In this document: positions 1 through 11,600 of the stretch, piece by piece
How positions within the stretch are numbered: position 1 is the stretch's first letter
Layout: every line of letters starts with the position of its first letter
Assembly: GCA_964057225.1 (NCBI GenBank)
Contig: OZ059898.1
Location: 20,437,267 to 20,501,266 of the forward strand
DNA length: 64,000 nucleotides
Direction of reading: 5' to 3'
Source: Auanema rhodensis
Lineage: Eukaryota; Nematoda; Chromadorea; Rhabditida; Rhabditidae
The notes under the pieces: model-generated
Seen by the model: only the letters and a program-made list of their open reading frames with translations
What the model was told of the DNA's origin: nothing
The model's database searches: none
Made by a program: the position numbers and the translations under genes

Positions 1-3000
1 GAACCAATATCAATAAAAATTTGTTTTTAGACTAATTTGGACATGGAGAATCTAATTTTGAAAACCGCATCTCTTCATCTTTCAAGTGATGCGAGTTACA
101 TACCAAGTGCACATCACGTGTACATTTAATTAGCATAAATTAAAGTTCACGTAAATTTCAAAGTCATGGTTACCATGAACCAATATCAATAAAAATTTGT
201 TTTTAAACTAATATGGACATGGGGAATCTAATTTTGAAAACCGCATCTCTTTATCTTTCACGTGAAGCGAGTTACATACCTAGTGCACATCACGTGTACA
301 TTTAATTAGCATAAGTTGAAGTTCACGTAAATTTCAAAGTCATGGTTACCATGAACCAATATCAATGAAAATTTGTTTTTAGACTAATATGGACATGGGG
401 AATCTAATTTTGAAAACCGCATCTCTTTATCTTTCACGTGAAGCGAGTTACATATAAAGTGCACATCACGTGTACATTTAATTAGCATAAATTAAAGTTC
501 ACGTAAATTTCAAAGTCATGGTTACCATGCACCAATATTAATAAAAATTTGTTTTTAGACTAATATGGACATGGGGAATCTAATTTTGAAAACCGCATCT
601 CTTTATCTTTCAAGTGAAGCGAGTTACATACCAAGTGCACATCACGTGTACATTTAATTAGCATAAATTAAAGTTCACGTAAATTTCAAAGTCATGGTTA
701 CCATGCACCAATATCAATAAAAGTTTGTTTTTAGACTAATATGGACATGGGGAATCTAATTTTGAGAACCGCATCTCTTTATCTTTCACGTGAAGCGAGT
801 TACATATAAAGTGCACATCACGTGTACATTTAATTAGCATAAATTAAAGTTCACGTAAATTTCAAAGTCATGGTTACCATGAACCAATATCAATAAAAAT
901 TTGTTTTTAGACTAATATGGACATGGGGAATCTAATTTTGAAAACCGCATCTCTTTATCTTTCACGTGAAGCGAGTTACATACCAAGTGCACATCACGTG
1001 TACATTTAATTAGCATAAATTAAAGTTCACGTAAATTTCAAAGTCATGGTTACCATGAACCAATATCAATAAAAATTTGTTTTTAAACTAATATGGACAT
1101 GGGGAATCTAATTTTGAAAACCGCATCTCTTTATCTTTCAAGTGAAGCGAGTTACATACCAAGTGCACATCACGTGTACATTTAATTAGCATAAATTAAA
1201 GTTCACGTAAATTTCAAAGTCATGGTTACCATGAACCAATATCAATAAAAATTTGTTTTCAAACTAATATGGACATGAGGATTCTAATTTTGAAAACCGC
1301 ATCTCTTTATCTTTCACGTGAAGCGAGTTACATACCTAGTGCACATCACGTGTACATTTAATTAGCATAAATTAAAGTTCACGTAAATTTCAAAGTCATG
1401 GTTACCATGAACCAATATCAATAAAAATTTGTTTTTAGACTAATTTGGACATGGAGAATCTAATTTTGAAAACCGCATCTCTTTATCTTTCAAGTGATGC
1501 GAGTTACATACCTAGTGCACATCACGTGTACACTTAATTAGCATAAATTAAAGTTCACGTAAATTTCAAAGTCATGGTTACCATGCACCAATATTAATAA
1601 AAATTTGTTTTTAGACTAATATGGACATGGGGAATCTAATTTTGAAAACCGCATCTCTTTATCTTTCAAGTGAAGCGAGTTACATACCAAGTGCACATCA
1701 CGTGTACACTTAATTAGCATAAATTAAAGTTCACGTAAATTTCAAAGTCATGGTTACCATGCACCAATATCAATGAAAATTTGTTTTTAGACTAATATGG
1801 ACATGGGGAATCTAATTTTGAAAACCGCATCTCTTTATCTTTCAAGTGAAGCGAGTTACATACCAAGTGCACATCACGTGTACATTTAATTAGCATAAAT
1901 TAAAGTTCACGTAAATTTCAAAGTCATGGTTACCATGAACCAATATCAATAAAAATTTGTTTTTAAACTAATATGGACATGGGGATTCTAATTTTGAAAA
2001 CCGCATCTCTTTATCTTTCACGTGAAGCGAGTTACATATAAAGTGCACATCACGTGTACATTTAATTAGCATAAATTAAAGTTCACGTAAAATTCAAAGT
2101 CATGGTTACCATGAACCAATATCAATAAAAATTTGTTTTGAAACTAATATGGACATGGGGAATCTAATTTTGAAAACCGCATCTCTTTATCTTTCACGTG
2201 AAGCGAGTTACATACCTAGTGCACATCACGTGTACATTTAATTAGCATAAATTAAAGTTCACGTAAATTTCAAAGTCATGGTTACCATGAACCAATATCA
2301 ATAAAAATTTGTTTTTAGACTAATATGGACATGGGGAATCTAATTTTGAAAACCGCATCTCTTTATCTTTCACGTGAAGCGAGTTACATATAAAGTGCAC
2401 ATCACGTGTACATTTAATTAGCATAAATTAAAGTTCACGTAAATTTCAAAGTCATGGTTACCATGAACCAATATCAATAAAAACTTGTTTTTAGACTAAT
2501 ATGGACATGGGGAATCTAATTTTGAAAACCGCATCTCTTTATCTTTCACGTGAAGCGAGTTACATATAAAGTGCACATCACGTGTACATTTAATTAGCAT
2601 AAATTAAAGTTCACGTAAATTTCAAAGTCATGGTTACCATGCACCAATATTAATAAAAATTTGTTTTTAGACTAATATGGACATGGGGAATCTAATTTTG
2701 AAAACCGCATCTTTTTATCTTTCACGTGAAGCGAGTTACATACCAAGTGCACATCACGTGTACACTAAATTAGCATAAATTAAAGTTCACGTTAATTTCA
2801 AAGTCATGGTTACCATGAACCAATATCAATAAAAATTTGTTTTTAGACTAATATGGACATGGGAAATCTAATTTTGAAAATCGCATCTCTTTATCTTTCA
2901 AGTGAAGCGAGTTACATACCAAGTGCACATCACGTGTACATTTAATTAGCATAAATTAAAGTTCACGTAAATTTCAAATTCATGGTTACCATGAACCAAT

Positions 3001-5246
3001 ATCAATAAAAATTTGTTTTTAAACTAATATGGACATGGGGATTCTAATTTTGAAAACCGCATCTCTTTATCTTTCACGTGAAGCGAGTTACATACCTAGT
3101 GCACATCACGTGTACATTTAATTAGCATAAATTAAAGTTCACGTAAATTTCAAAGTCATGGTTACCATGAACCAATATCAATAAAAATTTGTTTTTAAAC
3201 TAAATTGGACATGGGGAATCTAATTTTGAAAACCGCATCTCTTTATCTTTCAAGTGAAGCGAGTTACATACCAAGTGCACATCAAGTGTACATTTAATTA
3301 GCATAAATTAAAGTTCACGTAAATTTCAAATTCATGGTTACCATGAACCAATATCAATAAAAATTTGTTTTTAAACTAATATGGACATGGGGAATCTAAT
3401 TTTGAAAACCGCATCTCTTTATCTTTCACGTGAAGCGAGTTACATACCTAGTGCACATCACGTGTACATTTAATTAGCATAAATTAAAGTTCACGTAAAT
3501 TTCAAATTCATGGTTACCATGAACCAATATCAATAAAAATTTGTTTTTAAACTAATATGGACATGGGGATTCTAATTTTGAAAACCGCATCTCTTTATCT
3601 TTCACGTGAAGCGAGTTACATACCTAGTGCACATCACGTGTACATTTAATTAGCATAAATTAAAGTTCACGTAAATTTCAAAGTCATGGTTACCATGAAC
3701 CAATATCAATAAAAATATGTTTTTAGACTAATTTGGACATGGGGAATCTAATTTTGAAAACCGCATCTCTTTATCTTTCACGTGAAGCGAGTTACATATA
3801 AAGTGCACATCACGTGTACATTTAATTAGCATAAATTAAAGTTCACGTAAATTTCAAAGTCATGGTTACCATGCACCAATATTAATAAAAATTTGTTTTT
3901 AGACTAATATGAACATGGGGAATCTAATTTTGAAAACTGCATCTTTTTATCTTTCACGTGAAGCGAGTTACATACCAAGTGCACATCACGTGTACACTAA
4001 ATTAGCATAAATTAAAGTTCACGTTAATTTCAAAGTCATGGTTACCATGCACCAATATCAATAAAAATTTGTTTTTAGACTAATTTGGACATGGGGAATC
4101 TATTTTTGAAAACCGCATCTCTTTATCTTTCACGTGAGGCGAGTTACATACCAAGTGCACATCACGTGTACATTTAATTAGCATAAATTAAAGTTCACGT
4201 AAATTTCAAAGTCATGGTTACCATGAACCAATATCAATAAAAATTTGTTTTTAGACTAATATGGACATGGGGAATCTAATTTTGAAAACCGCATCTCTTT
4301 ATCTTTCAAGTGAAGCGAGTTACATACTAAGTGCACATCACGTGTACATTTAATTAGCATAAATTAAAGTTCACGTAAATTTCAAATTCATGGTTACCAT
4401 GAACCAATATCAATAAAAATTTGTTTTTAAACTAATATGGACATGGGGAATCTAATTTTGAAAACCGCATCTCTTTATCTTTCAAGTGAAGCGAGTTACA
4501 TACCAAGTGCACATCACGTGTACATTTAATTAGCATAAATTAAAGTTCACGTAAATTTCAAAGTCATGGTTACCATGAACCAATATCAATAAAAATTTGT
4601 TTTCAAACTAATATGGACATGGGGATTCTAATTTTGAAAACCGCATCTCTTTATCTTTCACGTGAAGCGAGTTACATACCTAGTGCACATCACGTGTACA
4701 TTTAATTAGCATAAATTAAAGTTCACGTAAATTTCAAAGTCATGGTTACCATGAACCAATATCAATAAAAATTTGTTTTTAGACTAATTTGGACATGGGG
4801 AATCTAATTTTGAAAACCGCATCTCTTTATCTTTCAAGTGAAGCGAGTTACATACCTAGTGCACATCACGTGTACATTTAATTAGCATAAATTAAAGTTC
4901 ACGCAAATTTCAAAGTCATGGTTACCATGAACCAATATCAATAAAAATTTGTTTTTAGACTAATTTGGACATGGGGATTCTAATTTTGAAAACCGCATCT
5001 CTTTATCTTTCACGTGAAGCGAGTTACATACCTAGTGCACATCACGTGTACATTTAATTAGCATAAATTAAAGTTCACGTAAATTTCAAAGTCATGGTTA
5101 CCATGAACCAATATCAATAAAAATTTGTTTTTAGACTAATTTGGACATGGGGATTCTAATTTTGAAAACCGCATCTCTTTATCTTTCACGTGAAGCGAGT
5201 TACATACCTAGTGCACATCACGTGTACATTTAATTAGCATAAATTA
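1..5246. repeat. 176-bp satellite array, first segment (~30 copies)
   Basis: Head-to-tail units of exactly 176 bp; the phrase GAACCAATATCAATAAAAAT starts at 1 and its equivalents at 177 and 353, and so on. Copies differ by a small set of recurring variants: GAACC/GCACC at the unit start, TTTTTAGAC/TTTTTAAAC, GGGGAATC/GGGGATTC, CACGTG/CAAGTG, and TACCAAG/TACCTAG/TATAAAG. Each unit holds a near-perfect palindrome CATGGTTACCATG (for example 341-353) and one or two CACGTG palindromes (for example 257-266 and 291-296). No coding potential is seen; all frames are closed. The array enters the window from the left, so its true start is not visible. Conserved length with shuffled variants is the normal result of unequal exchange in satellite DNA. 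Confidence 0.98.
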
Positions 5247-5404
5247 GTCAAGGTTTATTGTTCTTTATCACAGGTTATAACAATAGCAGTTTTGAAAAAA
5301 GAAAGTGGATAAAAGAAGTTCCTTACAATATGAACATGATTATATAAATTGATTGACATGAAAACATTAATTGTATAGAGATAAGAATAATTATTGAATC
5401 AATT

Positions 5405-5641
5405 ATGTCAGTAGAAAATATATATTCTAAACAAGTAAATCTATGTGTCATAGTTGTCAACCCATCCTTGATAAACAAGGGATTTGTTCAGTTCAAAAAA
5501 TATGACCTGACCTCATTTTTACTTTTACCAGGTGCGGTGGAACTTAGAGAAAAAGTCGAGCCCGTTCTGGTAATCAGAGGTAACTATCACCAGATTCGTA
5601 TGGCTAATGCCTATAGAGTCCATGGTGAAGTAACATTGTAG
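5405..5641 (+). CDS. Possible 78-residue ORF or captured exon, unrecognised
   Basis: The only ATG-started open frame of note in the island. I do not recognise the product. It is a plausible globular sequence, with a hydrophobic beta-like run near residues 12-20 (NLCVIVVNP), a second at residues 38-43 (FLLLPG) and a charged C-terminal half containing ELREKVEPVLVIRGN. There is no signal peptide, transmembrane segment or Cys cluster. Base composition of 5440-5635 is visibly less AT-rich than its surroundings, which suggests a fragment of a former gene. Splice-like strings (TTTTACCAG just before 5532; GAG-GTAAC near 5580) make one or more exons possible. The stop codon falls within the first copy of the terminal 19-bp repeat. 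It has no neighbours other than satellite. It may well not be expressed. Confidence 0.25.
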   Translation: MSVENIYSKQVNLCVIVVNPSLINKGFVQFKKYDLTSFLLLPGAVELREKVEPVLVIRGNYHQIRMANAYRVHGEVTL

Positions 5642-5681
5642 CAAAGGGAAGAACATTGTAGCAAAGGGAAATTTTTTTTTT
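5632..5681. repeat. 19-bp tandem repeat followed by T10 at island end
   Basis: AACATTGTAGCAAAGGGAA occurs at 5632-5650 and again at 5652-5670, a period of 20 with one G between, followed by a T-run at 5672-5681 and then satellite. The T-run is at the right edge on the + strand, so it is not the tail of a plus-strand retrocopy, and a minus-strand retrocopy would have it at the left edge. The short duplication next to a homopolymer looks like slippage or end-joining filler at the right breakpoint. Confidence 0.9.
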
Positions 5682-5682
5682 A

Positions 5683-8600
5683 AAGTTCACGTAAATTTCA
5701 AAGTCATGGTTACCATGAACCAATATCAATAAAAATTTGTTTTTAAACTAATATGGACATGGGGAATCTAATTTTGAAAACCGCATCTCTTTATCTTTCA
5801 CGTGAAGCGAGTTACATACCTAGTGCACATCACGTGTACATTTAATTAGCATAAATTAAAGTTCACGTAAATTTCAAAGTCATGGTTACCATGCACCAAT
5901 ATCAATAAAAGTTTGTTTTTAGACTAATATGGACATGGGGAATCTAATTTTGAGAACCGCATCTCTTTATCTTTCACGTGAAGCGAGTTACATATAAAGT
6001 GCACATCACGTGTACATTTAATTAGCATAAATTAAAGTTCACGTAAATTTCAAAGTCATGGTTACCATGAACCAATATCAATAAAAATTTGTTTTTAGAC
6101 TAATATGGACATGGGGAATCTAATTTTGAAAACCGCATCTCTTTATCTTTCACGTGAAGCGAGTTACATACCAAGTGCACATCACGTGTACATTTAATTA
6201 GCATAAATTAAAGTTCACGTAAATTTCAAAGTCATGGTTACCATGAACCAATATCAATAAAAATTTGTTTTTAAACTAATATGGACATGGGGAATCTAAT
6301 TTTGAAAACCGCATCTCTTTATCTTTCAAGTGAAGCGAGTTACATACCAAGTGCACATCACGTGTACATTTAATTAGCATAAATTAAAGTTCACGTAAAT
6401 TTCAAAGTCATGGTTACCATGAACCAATATCAATAAAAATTTGTTTTCAAACTAATATGGACATGGGGATTCTAATTTTGAAAACCGCATCTCTTTATCT
6501 TTCACGTGAAGCGAGTTACATACCTAGTGCACATCACGTGTACATTTAATTAGCATAAATTAAAGTTCACGTAAATTTCAAAGTCATGGTTACCATGAAC
6601 CAATATCAATAAAAATTTGTTTTTAGACTAATTTGGACATGGAGAATCTAATTTTGAAAACCGCATCTCTTTATCTTTCAAGTGATGCGAGTTACATACC
6701 AAGTGCACATCACGTGTACATTTAATTAGCATAAATTAAAGTTCACGTAAATTTCAAAGTCATGGTTACCATGAACCAATATCAATAAAAATTTGTTTTT
6801 AAACTAATATGGACATGGGGAATCTAATTTTGAAAACCGCATCTCTTTATCTTTCACGTGAAGCGAGTTACATACCTAGTGCACATCACGTGTACATTTA
6901 ATTAGCATAAGTTGAAGTTCACGTAAATTTCAAAGTCATGGTTACCATGAACCAATATCAATGAAAATTTGTTTTTAGACTAATATGGACATGGGGAATC
7001 TAATTTTGAAAACCGCATCTCTTTATCTTTCACGTGAAGCGAGTTACATATAAAGTGCACATCACGTGTACATTTAATTAGCATAAATTAAAGTTCACGT
7101 AAATTTCAAAGTCATGGTTACCATGCACCAATATTAATAAAAATTTGTTTTTAGACTAATATGGACATGGGGAATCTAATTTTGAAAACCGCATCTCTTT
7201 ATCTTTCAAGTGAAGCGAGTTACATACCAAGTGCACATCACGTGTACACTTAATTAGCATAAATTAAAGTTCACGTAAATTTCAAAGTCATGGTTACCAT
7301 GCACCAATATCAATGAAAATTTGTTTTTAGACTAATATGGACATGGGGAATCTAATTTTGAAAACCGCATCTCTTTATCTTTCAAGTGAAGCGAGTTACA
7401 TACCAAGTGCACATCACGTGTACATTTAATTAGCATAAATTAAAGTTCACGTAAATTTCAAAGTCATGGTTACCATGAACCAATATCAATAAAAATTTGT
7501 TTTTAAACTAATATGGACATGGGGATTCTAATTTTGAAAACCGCATCTCTTTATCTTTCACGTGAAGCGAGTTACATATAAAGTGCACATCACGTGTACA
7601 TTTAATTAGCATAAATTAAAGTTCACGTAAAATTCAAAGTCATGGTTACCATGAACCAATATCAATAAAAATTTGTTTTGAAACTAATATGGACATGGGG
7701 AATCTAATTTTGAAAACCGCATCTCTTTATCTTTCACGTGAAGCGAGTTACATACCTAGTGCACATCACGTGTACATTTAATTAGCATAAATTAAAGTTC
7801 ACGTAAATTTCAAAGTCATGGTTACCATGAACCAATATCAATAAAAATTTGTTTTTAGACTAATATGGACATGGGGAATCTAATTTTGAAAACCGCATCT
7901 CTTTATCTTTCACGTGAAGCGAGTTACATATAAAGTGCACATCACGTGTACATTTAATTAGCATAAATTAAAGTTCACGTAAATTTCAAAGTCATGGTTA
8001 CCATGCACCAATATTAATAAAAATTGGTTTTTAGACTAATATGGACATGGGGAATCTAATTTTGAAAACTGCATCTCTTTATCTTTCACGTGAAGCGAGT
8101 TACATACCAAGTGCACATCACGTGTACACTTAATTAGCATAAATTAAAGTTCACGTTAATTTCAAAGTCATGGTTACCATGAACCAATATCAATAAAAAC
8201 TTGTTTTTAGACTAATATGGACATGGGGAATCTAATTTTGAAAACCGCATCTCTTTATCTTTCACGTGAAGCGAGTTACATATAAAGTGCACATCACGTG
8301 TACATTTAATTAGCATAAATTAAAGTTCACGTAAATTTCAAAGTCATGGTTACCATGCACCAATATTAATAAAAATTTGTTTTTAGACTAATATGGACAT
8401 GGGGAATCTAATTTTGAAAACCGCATCTTTTTATCTTTCACGTGAAGCGAGTTACATACCAAGTGCACATCACGTGTACACTAAATTAGCATAAATTAAA
8501 GTTCACGTTAATTTCAAAGTCATGGTTACCATGAACCAATATCAATAAAAATTTGTTTTTAGACTAATATGGACATGGGGAATCTAATTTTGAAAATCGC

Positions 8601-11600
8601 ATCTCTTTATCTTTCAAGTGAAGCGAGTTACATACCAAGTGCACATCACGTGTACATTTAATTAGCATAAATTAAAGTTCACGTAAATTTCAAATTCATG
8701 GTTACCATGAACCAATATCAATAAAAATTTGTTTTTAAACTAATATGGACATGGGGATTCTAATTTTGAAAACCGCATCTCTTTATCTTTCACGTGAAGC
8801 GAGTTACATACCTAGTGCACATCACGTGTACATTTAATTAGCATAAATTAAAGTTCACGTAAATTTCAAAGTCATGGTTACCATGAACCAATATCAATAA
8901 AAATTTGTTTTTAGACTAAATTGGACATGGGGAATCTAATTTTGAAAACCGCATCTCTTTATCTTTCAAGTGAAGCGAGTTACATACCAAGTGCACATCA
9001 AGTGTACATTTAATTAGCATAAATTAAAGTTCACGTAAATTTCAAATTCATGGTTACCATGAACCAATATCAATAAAAATTTGTTTTTAAACTAATATGG
9101 ACATGGGGAATCTAATTTTGAAAACCGCATCTCTTTATCTTTCACGTGAAGCGAGTTACATACCTAGTGCACATCACGTGTACATTTAATTAGCATAAAT
9201 TAAAGTTCACGTAAATTTCAAATTCATGGTTACCATGAACCAATATCAATAAAAATTTGTTTTTAAACTAATATGGACATGGGGATTCTAATTTTGAAAA
9301 CCGCATCTCTTTATCTTTCACGTGAAGCGAGTTACATACCTAGTGCACATCACGTGTACATTTAATTAGCATAAATTAAAGTTCACGTAAATTTCAAAGT
9401 CATGGTTACCATGAACCAATATCAATAAAAATATGTTTTTAGACTAATTTGGACATGGGGAATCTAATTTTGAAAACCGCATCTCTTTATCTTTCACGTG
9501 AAGCGAGTTACATATAAAGTGCACATCACGTGTACATTTAATTAGCATAAATTAAAGTTCACGTAAATTTCAAAGTCATGGTTACCATGCACCAATATTA
9601 ATAAAAATTTGTTTTTAGACTAATATGAACATGGGGAATCTAATTTTGAAAACCGCATCTTTTTATCTTTCACGTGAAGCGAGTTACATACCAAGTGCAC
9701 ATCACGTGTACACTAAATTAGCATAAATTAAAGTTCACGTTAATTTCAAAGTCATGGTTACCATGCACCAATATCAATAAAAATTTGTTTTTAGACTAAT
9801 TTGGACATGGGGAATCTAATTTTGAAAACCGCATCTCTTTATCTTTCACGTGAGGCGAGTTACATACCAAGTGCACATCACGTGTACATTTAATTAGCAT
9901 AAATTAAAGTTCACGTAAATTTCAAAGTCATGGTTACCATGAACCAATATCAATAAAAATTTGTTTTTAGACTAATATGGACATGGGGAATCTAATTTTG
10001 AAAACCGCATCTCTTTATCTTTCAAGTGAAGCGAGTTACATACCAAGTGCACATCACGTGTACATTTAATTAGCATAAATTAAAGTTCACGTAAATTTCA
10101 AATTCATGGTTACCATGAACCAATATCAATAAAAATTTGTTTTTAAACTAATATGGACATGGGGATTCTAATTTTGAAAACCGCATCTCTTTATCTTTCA
10201 CGTGAAGCGAGTTACATACCTAGTGCACATCACGTGTACATTTAATTAGCATAAATTAAAGTTCACGTAAATTTCAAAGTCATGGTTACCATGAACCAAT
10301 ATCAATAAAAATTTGTTTTTAGACTAATTTGGACATGGGGAATCTAATTTTGAAAACCGCATCTCTTTATCTTTCAAGTGAAGCGAGTTACATACCAAGT
10401 GCACATCACGTGTACATTTAATTAGCATAAATTAAAGTTCACGTAAATTTCAAATTCATGGTTACCATGAACCAATATCAATAAAAATTTGTTTTTAAAC
10501 TAATATGGACATGGGGAATCTAATTTTGAAAACCGCATCTCTTTATCTTTCACGTGAAGCGAGTTACATACCTAGTGCACATCACGTGTACATTTAATTA
10601 GCATAAATTAAAGTTCACGTAAATTTCAAATTCATGGTTACCATGAACCAATATCAATAAAAATTTGTTTTTAAACTAATATGGACATGGGGATTCTAAT
10701 TTTGAAAACCGCATCTCTTTATCTTTCACGTGAAGCGAGTTACATACCTAGTGCACATCACGTGTACATTTAATTAGCATAAATTAAAGTTCACGTAAAT
10801 TTCAAAGTCATGGTTACCATGAACCAATATCAATAAAAATTTGTTTTTAGACTAATTTGGACATGGGGAATCTAATTTTGAAAACCGCATCTCTTTATCT
10901 TTCAAGTGAAGCGAGTTACATACCAAGTGCACATCACGTGTACATTTAATTAGCATAAATTAAAGTTCACGTAAATTTCAAAGTCATGGTTACCATGAAC
11001 CAATATCAATAAAAATTTGTTTTTAGACTAATATGGACATGGGGAATCTAATTTTGAAAACCGCATCTTTTTATCTTTCACGTGAAGCGAGTTACATACC
11101 AAGTGCACATCACGTGTACACTAAATTAGCATAAATTAAAGTTCACGTTAATTTCAAAGTCATGGTTACCATGCACCAATATCAATAAAAATTTGTTTTT
11201 AGACTAATTTGGACATGGGGAATCTAATTTTGAAAACCGCATCTCTTTATCTTTCAAGTGAGGCGAGTTACATACCAAGTGCACATCACGTGTACATTTA
11301 ATTAGCATAAATTAAAGTTCACGTAAATTTCAAAGTCATGGTTACCATGAACCAATATCAATAAAAATTTGTTTTTAGACTAATATGGACATGGGGAATC
11401 TAATTTTGAAAACCGCATCTCTTTATCTTTCAAGTGAAGCGAGTTACATACCAAGTGCACATCACGTGTACATTTAATTAGCATAAATTAAAGTTCACGT
11501 AAATTTCAAATTCATGGTTACCATGAACCAATATCAATAAAAATTTGTTTTTAAACTAATATGGAAATGGGGAATCTAATTTTGAAAACCGCATCTCTTT

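Larger units (their letters stand above)
5247..5682. other. Non-satellite island inserted in the 176-bp array
   Basis: The satellite stops after GCATAAATTA (ending 5246) and resumes in the same phase with AAAGTTCACG (from about 5682); deleting the island restores a normal unit, so this is an insertion and not an array boundary. TTA at 5244-5246 and again at 5680-5682 could be a 3-bp target duplication, but the right copy abuts a T-run, so the match is weak. The sequence matches neither satellite nor the retrotransposon. Its left part (5247-5400) is AT-rich and featureless; 5405-5641 is open and less AT-rich; the right end has a 19-bp direct repeat and T10. No terminal inverted repeats are visible. 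The origin (short DNA transposon, captured gene fragment, repair filler) is undetermined. Confidence 0.85.

Noticed and set aside
5247..5682. Island as a Helitron or a mariner-like element
   Set aside because: No terminal inverted repeats and no TC...CTRR ends; the TA/TTA flank match is trivial beside a T-run.
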